From assembly GCF_014023275.1 (NCBI RefSeq), contig NZ_CP054698.1, forward strand, positions 4,154,001 through 4,218,000: DNA of 64,000 nt, in the 5' to 3' direction. The position numbers and the translations under genes were made by a program. This document shows, piece by piece, positions 55,957 through 64,000 of the stretch; the first letter of the stretch is position 1, and every line of letters begins with the position of its first letter. This DNA is from Nostoc edaphicum CCNP1411. GTDB lineage: Bacteria; Cyanobacteriota; Cyanobacteriia; Cyanobacteriales; Nostocaceae. Under the pieces are notes generated by a model. It worked only from the letters and a program-made list of their open reading frames with translations. It was not told where the DNA came from and did not search any database.

Positions 55957-56020
55957 CAATGCTGATGATTGTGGCTATTGGGATCTAGCTGCAAGCTTGC
56001 AGACATGTCTTAGATCCTGT

Positions 56021-56141
56021 GTGAATGGCACTAAGTTAAGATACAGCCCTTGCCCTGGCTGGAAACCGATCCTGAGAGGCTCCGCCTCTAGTCGCTTGAC
56101 CAGAGGCAACACAGGACTTTGGGCTTATCTTAGTGCCATTC
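56021..56141. repeat. Inverted-repeat element at the 3' end of the RTX gene
   Basis: AATGGCACTAAG (56024-56035) pairs with CTTAGTGCCATT (56129-56140), and AGAGGC-TCC-GCCTCT (56075-56089) forms an inner hairpin. It lies 13 bases beyond the RTX stop codon and may terminate or protect that transcript. Confidence 0.6.
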
Positions 56142-56153
56142 GATCCTGTATGA

Positions 56154-58235
56154 TTACGCAACAATCTCAAAGTCTGTAGCTGCTAATACTGGTGGAACTG
56201 TGAATGGATTGTTATCGTTATCAATTTTGGCAAATAGACTACCTGTTCCAAAGCCTGGTGATGTCAAGTTTTGGTTGAAGAACAAGTTGCCAGTTCCAAG
56301 ACTGTAAGTAATGAGTCCAGAGCTAGTTGCAGCGGCTGCATCATTAGCTACTATCTTAATTTGGGACAGATTGTTAAGTCCAACGAAAGTTGTCTGATCC
56401 AGAACAATTTTGTCACTAGTGCGGCTGAAGTCAGTAATTGTATCTACACCCAGAGCAGCAGTATTGAACGGAGCACCTGAGTTAAACACGAAGCGATCGC
56501 TAGCACCACCACCTGTCAGAATATCATTACCTTTACCACCTATAAGGATGTCATTACCGGCATCACCATAAAGGCTATCATTGCCAGTTCCACCATAGAG
56601 TCTGTCATTCCCCTCACCACCAAAGCCGGTCAATGGTGTAGCGGTGCCAGTACCATCAAGCAAGTCATTTCCAGCCCCACCACTGAACCATACTGCATTT
56701 ACTCCAGTTCCGGTTAGGTTGTTGACATCGAGGATGTCATCACCGCCACCACCATTGATTTCAAACCTCTCTGCACTATCTACAGTCAGGGTGAACGGAA
56801 CTAAGTTCAGCCGATCAAAGATTGCTTTTCCTTGGGCGTCCTTTTGGAGGCGGAAGTTGTCTCCGACACCCGCACCATTGACCTCAACCACGTCATAGCC
56901 AGCATTTCCGCTGATTTTGTCGCTACCGTCACCGTTGTTCCAGATCAGGCGATCGTTGCCGTTTCCGCCACTAAAGGTGTCGTTGCCGCGATTTCCGAGT
57001 ATAGTATCGTTGCCATCCCCACCAGATAGCCAGTCAATACCGTCGCCACCTCGTAGCAGGTCATTACCAGCGCCACCATTGAGGGTGTCATTTCCAGTAC
57101 CACCAGTTAGGGTGTCATTTCCATCACCACCAGAGGCAGTTAAGGGTGTAGATGTGCCACTAGCATCAAGCAAATCATTTCCAGCCCCACCACTGAACCA
57201 TACTGCATTTACTCCAGTTCCGGTGAGGTCGTTGACATCGAGGATGTCATCGCCACCACCACCATTGATTTCAAATCTCTCTGCACTATCTACAGTCAAG
57301 GTGAACGGAACTAAGTTCAGCCGATCAAAGATTGCTTTTCCTTGGGCGTCCTTTTGGAGGCGGAAGTTGTCTCCGACACCCGCACCATTGACCTCAACCA
57401 CGTCATAGCCAGCATTTCCGCTGATTTTGTCGCTACCGTCACCGTTGTTCCAGATCAGGCGATCGTTGCCGTTTCCGCCACTAAAGGTGTCGTTGCCGCG
57501 ATTTCCGAGTATAGTATCGTTGCCATCCCCACCAGATAGCCAGTCGATACCGTCGCCACCTCGTAGCAGGTCATTACCAGCGCCACCATTGAGGGTGTCA
57601 TTTCCAGTACCACCAGTTAGGGTGTCATTTCCATCACCACCAGAGGCAGTTAAGGGTGTAGATGTGCCACTAGCATCAAGCAAATCATTTCCAGCCCCAC
57701 CGTTGAACCATACTGCATTTACTCCAGTTCCGGTGAGGTCGTTGACATCGAGGATGTCATCGCCACCACCACCATTGATTTCAAATCTCTCTGCACTATC
57801 TACAGTCAAGGTGAACGGAACTAAGTTCAGCCGATCAAAGATTGCTTTTCCTTGGGCGTCCTTTTGGAGGCGGAAGTTGTCTCCGACACCCGCACCATTG
57901 ACCTCAACCACGTCATAGCCAGCATTCCCGCTGATTCTGTCGCTACCGTCACCGTTGTTCCAGATCAGGCGATCGTTGCCGTTTCCACCACTAAAGGTGT
58001 CGTTGCCGCGATCGCCTACTACAGTATCGTTGCCATCCCCACCAAATAGCCAGTCGATACCGTCGCCACCTCGTAGCAGGTCATTTCCAGCGCTACCATT
58101 GAGGGTGTCATTACCAGCGCCACCAGTTAGGGTGTCATTTCCATCCAAACCACTGAAGTTATCAGAAGCGGCATCACTAGTACCTGTATCTGCTCCATTA
58201 GTTGGCCCTGGCCCTGGAATCCAATTTATTGCCAT
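56154..58235 (-). CDS. RTX-type calcium-binding repeat protein, triplicated
   Basis: A 693-aa protein starting at ATG 58235 (MAINW). It has many GGxGxDxLx nonapeptides (GGAGNDTLNG, GGDGIDWLSG, GGNGNDRLIW) that form calcium-binding beta-rolls. Three modules of 170 residues are nearly identical, each with RTX rows followed by a NAGYDVVEVNGAGVGDNF domain. The C-terminal about 120 residues (GGGASDRFVFNSG, TITDFSRTSDKIVL) are the usual end of type I-secreted RTX proteins. There is no N-terminal signal. It is probably an exported surface or adhesion protein; the secretion genes are not in the window. Confidence 0.9.
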   Translation of the reverse strand: MAINWIPGPGPTNGADTGTSDAASDNFSGLDGNDTLTGGAGNDTLNGSAGNDLLRGGDGIDWLFGGDGNDTVVGDRGNDTFSGGNGNDRLIWNNGDGSDRISGNAGYDVVEVNGAGVGDNFRLQKDAQGKAIFDRLNLVPFTLTVDSAERFEINGGGGDDILDVNDLTGTGVNAVWFNGGAGNDLLDASGTSTPLTASGGDGNDTLTGGTGNDTLNGGAGNDLLRGGDGIDWLSGGDGNDTILGNRGNDTFSGGNGNDRLIWNNGDGSDKISGNAGYDVVEVNGAGVGDNFRLQKDAQGKAIFDRLNLVPFTLTVDSAERFEINGGGGDDILDVNDLTGTGVNAVWFSGGAGNDLLDASGTSTPLTASGGDGNDTLTGGTGNDTLNGGAGNDLLRGGDGIDWLSGGDGNDTILGNRGNDTFSGGNGNDRLIWNNGDGSDKISGNAGYDVVEVNGAGVGDNFRLQKDAQGKAIFDRLNLVPFTLTVDSAERFEINGGGGDDILDVNNLTGTGVNAVWFSGGAGNDLLDGTGTATPLTGFGGEGNDRLYGGTGNDSLYGDAGNDILIGGKGNDILTGGGASDRFVFNSGAPFNTAALGVDTITDFSRTSDKIVLDQTTFVGLNNLSQIKIVANDAAAATSSGLITYSLGTGNLFFNQNLTSPGFGTGSLFAKIDNDNNPFTVPPVLAATDFEIVA
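56640..58170 (-). repeat. Three 510-bp tandem repeats in the RTX gene
   Basis: Units 510 bp long repeat with almost no base changes, for example the segment at 57160-57540 against 57670-58050. The identity points to recent duplication or ongoing gene conversion. Confidence 0.9.
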
Positions 58236-58870
58236 GATCAATACTCCCAATTCTTAATTTTTAAGAGAATAACGAGGTACTAATACTTCATTTCTAAGAG
58301 AATATGAAAGTACTAGTTTCTGTCTATGAACTATAAAACTTATGGTTTTTAGCTGCTAAGTATTACTCAGAGATACTTGCTTCTTTTATGCAGAATCTCG
58401 ATTTTTCTAAAACTTCTTGACTATGAAATTTGCAGACAGTCCTTAGTACATTTCAACTTTTTCGGCATGTGGAAAAGAAAGAATGGTTCGCCAATGCCTT
58501 GCCCAAACTAGCTTTCAACTGATTGAATCATTTTCGCTCAAGTTAAAGCGAATGTCAGTAGCTTTAAATAAATGACAATTTTAAATATTAACCCGTGTTC
58601 ATATTGTTATTTTGCTGACAAAGACATTAATTCTTCGAGCAGTATTAATAACTAAATGTTTATCTGTAAAATATAGTAAGTCTTGATACAAAGTATTTAA
58701 AAGCGCCAGCAAACAACAGCAGCTACTAAAAATCAATTCATACTGTTACTAATAAAGGGTTTTTGCTGAAGGCTGAAGCATTTATTTTTGCATTTACTCT
58801 CAAGCAAGCATGTATATAATGAGTAAAATATAATACTTTAATCTGATTCTCATTCCCTCCCTTGTTAAGC
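58236..58870. other. AT-rich region upstream of the RTX gene
   Basis: About 630 bp with no gene. It contains a TAATACTTCATTTCTAAGAG/GAATATGAAAGTACTAG imperfect repeat at 58260-58315. Probably the long leader and promoter region of the RTX gene. Confidence 0.45.
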
Positions 58871-59065
58871 CTACGGTGTACACACAAGTCGAAAAAAGAT
58901 CAATTTATCTCGTTCCTATGCAGAGAAATAGGAATGCCTGATTAGGGGCTGCTGCCTCTAGTCAGATATTGAGTCAGAGACTCAATGAATGCATTCCCAG
59001 TCGGAGACTGGGAACGAGGAAATGCTTATCAAGCTAGGTTTTTAGGACTTGTGTGTACACCGTAG
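58871..59065. mobile_element. MITE with 20-bp terminal inverted repeats and target duplication
   Basis: Perfect 20-bp inverted repeats (CTACGGTGTACACACAAGTC at 58871-58890 and its complement at 59046-59065). Both sides carry a direct repeat, CCTTGTTAAGC (58860-58870) and CCTTGTTAGGC (59066-59076), which is a near-perfect target duplication. The interior has nested palindromes such as CATTCCCAGTCGGAGACTGG. Non-coding. Confidence 0.85.
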
Positions 59066-59092
59066 CCTTGTTAGGCAGGGAATGAGAGAATG

Positions 59093-59701
59093 TTAACTCG
59101 CGACTAAATTGCCCCAACCGACGTAGGGTAATTTTGCAGCCGTTGCTTTAACTTGGGCGGCATTCGCCACCAATTGACCGCAAGCGTCCCAAGTTCCAGA
59201 AATAAATGTGCTTCTTGTCCCTTCACCGATCGCAACTGGGGCTGTGTAATCACCAATTTGCACTTGTAAGGTTTCCAAATTTACTGTCACGCCAGCTTGA
59301 GGATTGGCAGCGACTAACTCTTGCAGTTGTTTAACAGTAACAGCATCAGCTGTCAGACAAGGTATGCCCATTGCCACACAGTTACCGAAAAAGATTTCTG
59401 CGAAGCTTTCACCGATTAAAGCTTGGATTCCCCATTTTGCGATCGCTTGGGGTGCATGTTCCCGTGATGAACCACAGCCAAAGTTACGGTTGACTATTAA
59501 AATATTCGCCCCTTTGTATTGGGGTTGGTCAAAGGCATGTTCACCTTTAAGTGCTGTCCGGTCATCAATAAACGCGCCTTCGCCTAACCCATCAAAGGTA
59601 ACGGCTTTCAAATATCGCGCGGGAATAATGCGATCGGTATCTATATCATTGCCCACTAAGGGTATACCGCGCCCTGAAACTGTTTTAACTTCACTCACCA
59701 T
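59093..59701 (-). CDS. leuD: 3-isopropylmalate dehydratase small subunit
   Basis: A 202-aa small subunit of isopropylmalate isomerase, which turns 2-isopropylmalate into 3-isopropylmalate in leucine synthesis. It has [16 protein letters not shown] and [15 protein letters not shown], the swivel-domain hallmarks. It follows leuC on the same strand after 78 bases and is probably co-transcribed with it. Length is usual. Confidence 0.96.
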   Translation of the reverse strand: MVSEVKTVSGRGIPLVGNDIDTDRIIPARYLKAVTFDGLGEGAFIDDRTALKGEHAFDQPQYKGANILIVNRNFGCGSSREHAPQAIAKWGIQALIGESFAEIFFGNCVAMGIPCLTADAVTVKQLQELVAANPQAGVTVNLETLQVQIGDYTAPVAIGEGTRSTFISGTWDACGQLVANAAQVKATAAKLPYVGWGNLVAS

Positions 59702-59779
59702 AAACTTTATTTACCTATCATTTCAATGACAGCCTAATTTCTACAAATGACCAATGACAAATGACCAATGACCAAAAAA

Positions 59780-61183
59780 TTACAACAACTCACGCACGTC
59801 AGAGACTTCGCCTTTAATCGCAGCTGTAGCGACCATCGCCGGACTCATTAATAATGTGCGGCCAGAGGAGGAACCCTGTCTGCCTTTAAAGTTGCGGTTG
59901 GAGGAAGAGGCGCTGATTTGTCTTCCTTGCAGCTTATCGGGGTTCATGGCTAGGCACATAGAACATCCTGGTTCACGCCATTCAAATCCAGCTTCCTGAA
60001 AGATTTTATCTAGTCCTTCAGCTTCCGCCTCTTCCTTCACCCGTTCAGAACCAGGGACAACAAAGGCTTTGATTCCCTCTGCAACGTGGCGACCTTTGGC
60101 GATTTTCGCAGCTTCTCGCAAATCGCTAATTCTACCGTTGGTGCAACTACCAATAAAGCAGACATCTATTTTAGTACCCTTGATCGGTTGACCAGGATAT
60201 AAATCCATGTAACGGTAAGCTTCTTCGGCAATAAATCGGTCTTCTTCTAGCAGTTCTTCTGGTTGAGGTACTGACTGGTTGACGCCGATACCTTGACCGG
60301 GAGTAATCCCCCAGGTGACGGTAGGAGAAATTTCCGCAGCGTCGAATACCACCACATCATCGTATTGGGCATCAGCATCACTCTTGATGGAATCCCACCA
60401 AGCTACTGCTTTATCCCAATCTCCACCTTTGGGAGCAAAATCTCTGCCTTTAAGGTAATCGTAGGTGACTTGATCGGGATTGACATAGCCGCAACGTGCA
60501 CCGCCTTCGATCGCCATATTGCAGACAGTCATCCTCTCTTCCATATTCATTTGTTCAAATGTCGTCCCTGCAAATTCGTAGCCATAACCCACACCACCTT
60601 TCACGCCAAGGGTGCGAATGATATGCAGGATGACATCTTTGGCATAAACTCCTGGGTTGAGAGTGCCGTTAACTTCGATTTTGCGGACTTTCAGTTTGGA
60701 AAGGGCGAGAGTTTGGGAAGCGAGAACATCCCGGACTTGGCTAGTACCGATACCAAATGCGATCGCACCAAATGCCCCATGACTGGAAGTGTGGCTATCT
60801 CCACAAGCGATCGTCATTCCTGGTTGGGTTAGCCCAAGTTCTGGAGCGATGACGTGAACTATACCCTGACTACCAGAGCCAATATTGTAAAAAGTTATGT
60901 TATTTTCTTGACAGTTATTTTCGAGCGCCTGAATCATTTCCTCTGCCAAGGTATCGGCAAAGGGACGCGCCTGGTTTTCTGTCGGCACAATATGATCGAC
61001 CGTGGCGACAGTCCGCTGTGGAAACAGTACTTTTAGACCCCTCTCGCGTAACATAGCAAAGGCCTGGGGACTGGTGACTTCATGAATTAGGTGAAGCCCA
61101 ATAAATAGTTGTGTCAGCCCTGAGGGAAGTGTACCAACGGTGTGTAAGTCCCAAACTTTGTCAAACAGGGTACCTTTGCTCAT
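59780..61183 (-). CDS. leuC: 3-isopropylmalate dehydratase large subunit
   Basis: A 467-aa aconitase-family enzyme. The [4Fe-4S] ligands are the Cys in [10 protein letters not shown] and the pair in [32 protein letters not shown] is the substrate region. With LeuD it forms the heterodimer of leucine biosynthesis. The ATG at 61183 starts the usual [15 protein letters not shown]-terminus. Confidence 0.97.
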   Translation of the reverse strand: MSKGTLFDKVWDLHTVGTLPSGLTQLFIGLHLIHEVTSPQAFAMLRERGLKVLFPQRTVATVDHIVPTENQARPFADTLAEEMIQALENNCQENNITFYNIGSGSQGIVHVIAPELGLTQPGMTIACGDSHTSSHGAFGAIAFGIGTSQVRDVLASQTLALSKLKVRKIEVNGTLNPGVYAKDVILHIIRTLGVKGGVGYGYEFAGTTFEQMNMEERMTVCNMAIEGGARCGYVNPDQVTYDYLKGRDFAPKGGDWDKAVAWWDSIKSDADAQYDDVVVFDAAEISPTVTWGITPGQGIGVNQSVPQPEELLEEDRFIAEEAYRYMDLYPGQPIKGTKIDVCFIGSCTNGRISDLREAAKIAKGRHVAEGIKAFVVPGSERVKEEAEAEGLDKIFQEAGFEWREPGCSMCLAMNPDKLQGRQISASSSNRNFKGRQGSSSGRTLLMSPAMVATAAIKGEVSDVRELL

Positions 61184-61288
61184 ACGTCAATCAGTATTTA
61201 AAGAGTCCGGTCTTAAATAGTATCAAAAAATAGTCTAGGTTTTGGCAGATAACTTAAATATTGTTAAACGCAGAGGGGAGGCAGCGCG

Positions 61289-61494
61289 CATTGGTGTCAA
61301 CTTAACGCGAAACCGCACGTCCGCCAGGGATTGTAAATCCCTGTCTCATAGCTAAAGTCATCTGAAGATGACTAGATATCCCCAAAAATATTCAGTCTAC
61401 TTCAGTAGACTTTAGCTATGAGCCAGAGAATGAATTCTCTGGCGGGTTATGAAGCCCGTAGCGCAGCTATTTCTAGCTTAAGTTGACACCAATG
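61289..61494. mobile_element. MITE carrying a multi-hairpin core, with 9-bp target duplication
   Basis: 17-bp inverted repeats CATTGGTGTCAACTTAA and TTAAGTTGACACCAATG, flanked by direct repeats GGCAGCGCG (61280-61288) and GGCAGCGTG (61495-61503). The core (61321-61446) has outer arms CCGCC/GGCGG, a 15-bp long-range stem CTCATAGCTAAAGTC with GACTTTAGCTATGAG, and four local hairpins (for example AGTCATCTGAAGATGACT and AGTCTACTTCAGTAGACT). A sister core lies at 63070-63196. Confidence 0.8.
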
Positions 61495-61696
61495 GGCAGC
61501 GTGTTGCGGGGGTTCCCTCCGTTGTAGCGACTGCCGTCGCACAGAGGTACGCAGAGAATTTGTGATGTGATTGGATCGCCTTTGAGGTAGTAAATGCGAA
61601 AATTCTCCGAAATATTGAGATGCAAAGATGTAAATAACTTTATCCTTTTCCACAAGGATGTGTTAAGACAATACGAGATAATTGCACTACCAGGTT

Positions 61697-63046
61697 ATGC
61701 CCATAGATTTACGGGAATTTTATCAGGCTAGCGATCCCAGCAGAACTCTGTTTGTCAACAATAGCTCTGATGGCAAATATTACATAGATTTTTCCTCGGT
61801 ACGAGGTGGTGATATTCTGGGCAAGCTGAAGCAGAAAATTACTTTTTTTAAGCCAAATGAACCCACTTGCACTTTATTTACTGGGCATATTGGTTGTGGG
61901 AAATCGACAGAACTATTACGGTTACAGGCAGAACTGGAAAAGTTAGGTTTCCATGTGGTCTATTTTGAGTCCAGTGACGACCTGGAAATGACCGATGTCG
62001 ATATTGCTGATGTGCTGCTAGCGATCGCTCGTCGTGTAAGTCAAAGTCTTGATAAAATTACTCTGGAGTCACCTAACAAATTTAATGAGTTGCTGCAAGG
62101 TGCTTGGAAGGTCTTAAACTCCGAGGTGACAGCGGGAAAAGTTAAGCTTCCGGTGGTTGGTGATGTCGGTTTATCCGCAGATAAAGAAAAGTTGTCTCTG
62201 TCTGTGGGCATTGGTGAAATCACCGCGAAGATGAAAAATGACCCAACACTGCGAGAAAAACTCAATCAGTATTTAGCACCGCAGAAAACGAAACTGCTGG
62301 AAGCGATTAATCAAGAATTATTGGAACCTGCGATCGCTAAACTCAAACAGCAAGGTAAAAATGGTCTGGTGGTAATTGTCGATAATCTTGACCGCATAGA
62401 TAATCGTGCCAAACCTTGGGGTCGTCCGCAGCAAGAATATTTATTTGTCGATCAGGGTGAGTTTTTGACGAAGCTGAATTGTCATCTCATCTACACCATG
62501 CCCTTATCTTTGAAGTTTTCCAATGATTACGGAATGCTAACCCAGCGTTTCCCAGAAGATCCCAAGGTGTTACCAATGGTACCTGTACAATGGTCTGATG
62601 GCAGTGTTCATACACAGGGAATGGCACTCATGCAGCAGATGGTACTAGCTAGAGCTTTTCCTGACTTGACACCAGAGGAGCGTTTAAGTAAAGTTACCGA
62701 AATTTTTGATAGTGCTGCTAGCCTAGAACGCTTATGTAAAATGAGCGGTGGTCATGTGCGAGATGTGTTAAGGCTGCTGAATACCTGGATTATGGAAGAG
62801 ATGAGTCTTCCCTTAACCCGTGAAACCTTAGAGCAAGTGATTCGTTCTCGGCGGAATGAAATTATGTTGCCGATTTCTGAGGTTGAGTGGCAATTGTTAC
62901 GTCACGTCAAGGAAAGAAAAAAGGTGAGTGATGACCACGGATATCAAAAACTGATTCGCAGTCGGTTTGTGTTTGAATATCGGGATAGTGGCGAGTCTTG
63001 GTTTGATGTTAATCCGGTTTTGGCAGAAGCGAAGGAGTTGCAGTGA
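61697..63046 (+). CDS. P-loop ATPase (AAA/STAND-like), 449 aa
   Basis: The ATG at 61697 is chosen over a TTG 15 bases upstream. Walker A is GHIGCGKST (near 63) after an N-terminal LREFYQASDPSRTLFV segment; Walker B is LVVIVDNLDRID (near 230), followed by a sensor-like region and a C-terminal helical/winged-helix part (EVEWQLLRHVKERKKVS). Such ATPases occur in KAP/AAA-type signalling or defence genes; here it is followed by a second gene with a degenerate NTPase-like N-terminus and helical repeats. Inference: a signalling or conflict pair. It lies between two copies of a multi-hairpin element. Confidence 0.75.
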   Translation: MPIDLREFYQASDPSRTLFVNNSSDGKYYIDFSSVRGGDILGKLKQKITFFKPNEPTCTLFTGHIGCGKSTELLRLQAELEKLGFHVVYFESSDDLEMTDVDIADVLLAIARRVSQSLDKITLESPNKFNELLQGAWKVLNSEVTAGKVKLPVVGDVGLSADKEKLSLSVGIGEITAKMKNDPTLREKLNQYLAPQKTKLLEAINQELLEPAIAKLKQQGKNGLVVIVDNLDRIDNRAKPWGRPQQEYLFVDQGEFLTKLNCHLIYTMPLSLKFSNDYGMLTQRFPEDPKVLPMVPVQWSDGSVHTQGMALMQQMVLARAFPDLTPEERLSKVTEIFDSAASLERLCKMSGGHVRDVLRLLNTWIMEEMSLPLTRETLEQVIRSRRNEIMLPISEVEWQLLRHVKERKKVSDDHGYQKLIRSRFVFEYRDSGESWFDVNPVLAEAKELQ

Positions 63047-63069
63047 AGTATCTTTCACTTACCCACTCA

Positions 63070-63196
63070 CCCGCCAGGGATTAAAATCCCAGGCTAATAG
63101 CTAAAGTCCTCTTAAGAGGACTAATAATTACTTCCAGTCTACTAGTCCACTGAAGTGGACTTCAGCTATTAGCCTTGCACTTAAGTGCAAGGCGGG
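63070..63196. repeat. Multi-hairpin palindromic element, second copy
   Basis: Outer arms CCCGCC/GGCGGG, long-range stem GGCTAATAGCTAAAGTC with GACTTCAGCTATTAGCC, and four local hairpins (GGGATTAAAATCCC, AGTCCTCTTAAGAGGACT, AGTCCACTGAAGTGGACT, TTGCACTTAAGTGCAA). It has the same plan as 61321-61446, with different bases in the stems but pairing kept. It lacks the TIR shell of the first copy. Confidence 0.8.
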
Positions 63197-63257
63197 ATAT
63201 GTTGACTCAACGTCAAAACATATAGTCAAAATTCGCACCTGAAAAGCACATAAGCTT

Positions 63258-64000
63258 ATGACAGACTCGCAATCACCAGAAGATGATCGTGTAAGCAGCA
63301 ATCGCTCTCTGAAACAATTAGCTTGGGCGATCGAATCCTCTGTGGGACAGTTTAAGCTGATATTGGCACGGTGTAATTATGCTAGCTTGCGCGATCGCTT
63401 AATCTCCAAATTGCAGGAAATTTGTCAAGTTGAAATTCGTGTCTTGGCAGTGCAGCAATCTAACAGGACTCTTTATACTGCAATTCAGGAAGAATTCGGC
63501 GCAGAAATGCCAGCCTGTGTGATGGTTGTGGGTTTGGAATCAGTGCAGAATTTGTCTGTGATGTTAACTTCTGCAAATCAAGTGAGAGAGGAGTTTCGCA
63601 AGAATTTTGCTTTTCCCTTAGTGTTGTGGATTGACGATGAAATCTACAAGCAACTAATACAACTTGCGCCTGATTTGGAAAGTTGGGCAACTACGAGAGA
63701 TTTTGCCATATCAACACAAGAATTAGTAGATTTTATTATCGAAACAGCTAATCAATGGTTTAGTAATAACTTCAAATTTAGCGTAGATGTATATATCAAA
63801 CTGGAAAATGAGTTAGAAGCGGCGCAAAGAGAATTACTTAAAAAGCCAGATGTTTATAATTTAGAAATTGAAGCTAATTTAGAATCTTTGTTAGGTTTTA
63901 TCAAACAGATAAATAATCAAACAGATTCGGCGTTAGAGCATTATCACAAAGCTGATAAACTCTGGCAGCAAAGTCATAATTTAGAACGACAGGCAAAAGT
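63258..64000 (+). CDS. Partial protein: degenerate NTPase-like N-terminus then TPR-like helices
   Basis: Open from ATG 63258 to the window edge (247 codons, no stop). The N-terminal about 165 residues look like a STAND/AAA fold without a P-loop: FKLILARCNYASLRDRLISKL stands where GxxGxGKT would be, and FPLVLWIDDEIY is a Walker-B-like strand. From residue 210 a TPR-like helix pair begins (LLGFIKQINNQTDSALEHY). It is encoded 211 bases after the P-loop ATPase gene on the same strand, with the palindromic element between them. The C-terminal part is outside the window. Confidence 0.65.
   Translation, partial: MTDSQSPEDDRVSSNRSLKQLAWAIESSVGQFKLILARCNYASLRDRLISKLQEICQVEIRVLAVQQSNRTLYTAIQEEFGAEMPACVMVVGLESVQNLSVMLTSANQVREEFRKNFAFPLVLWIDDEIYKQLIQLAPDLESWATTRDFAISTQELVDFIIETANQWFSNNFKFSVDVYIKLENELEAAQRELLKKPDVYNLEIEANLESLLGFIKQINNQTDSALEHYHKADKLWQQSHNLERQAK

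Noticed and set aside
56644..58257. Plus-strand Pro/Ser-rich reading frames opposite the RTX gene
   Set aside because: They mirror the Gly/Asp-rich RTX repeats and recur with the 510-bp period, so they are antisense shadows.

Overview
The window looks like chromosomal DNA of a filamentous, Nostoc/Anabaena-type cyanobacterium. The support is many HIP1 octamers (GCGATCGC), heptameric STRR repeats (CCCCAAT and CCCAGTA types), abundant small palindromic and MITE-like elements, a heterocyst-glycolipid/PUFA-type polyketide synthase, CHAT-TPR and RTX proteins, and a Ser/Thr kinase with Pro-rich repeats. No rRNA, tRNA or CRISPR array was recognised.

Region 1 (about 2.5-19 kb, all +) is a lipid-type biosynthetic locus. 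It encodes a PfaA/HglE-like synthase (KS-AT-ACP-ACP*-KR-DH), a PfaB/HglC-like degenerate KS plus AT protein, a PfaD-like enoyl reductase, an AurF/CylC-like diiron oxygenase with two full E-x30-[DE]ExxH motifs, a [2Fe-2S] ferredoxin, a stand-alone ACP and a PapA5-like HHxxxDG acyltransferase. No PfaC-type subunit, loading ligase, thioesterase or phosphopantetheinyl transferase is visible. Inference: an acyl chain is made iteratively, oxidised (or halogenated) by the diiron enzyme with electrons from the ferredoxin, held on the ACP and transferred to an alcohol or amine.

Region 2 (about 20.4-33.5 kb, all +) lies between two inverted copies of one 1.18-kb IS4-family element. It begins with a protein in which a TubC-type docking domain is fused to a large domain I do not recognise. 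An NAD-dependent epimerase, a SyrD/PvdE-type ABC exporter, three or four glycosyltransferase-like proteins, an SDR and two SAM methyltransferases follow. It is AT-rich and almost without HIP1, and two genes share a near-identical promoter box. Inference: this set tailors and exports the Region 1 product, perhaps as a glycolipid.

Region 3 (35.5-64 kb) is mostly housekeeping and accessory genes: an M20 amidohydrolase, bioD coupled to a membrane Ser/Thr kinase, prs, two envelope or membrane hypotheticals, a secreted TPR-CHAT protein, a decayed Tn5-like IS inside an IS5-type shell, a PaoABC-like molybdenum hydroxylase operon, a secreted small protein with a small coupled partner, an FAD monooxygenase, a DUF6174 protein, a triplicated RTX protein, leuCD, and a P-loop ATPase followed by a TPR-type protein that runs off the window. 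Several MITE-like elements with terminal inverted repeats, two with probable target duplications, sit between these genes.

Most novel: the complete Region 1+2 pathway, the TubC-fused unknown protein, a second ACP whose phosphopantetheine Ser is replaced by Arg, and a pair of multi-hairpin elements whose stems differ in sequence but keep their pairing.
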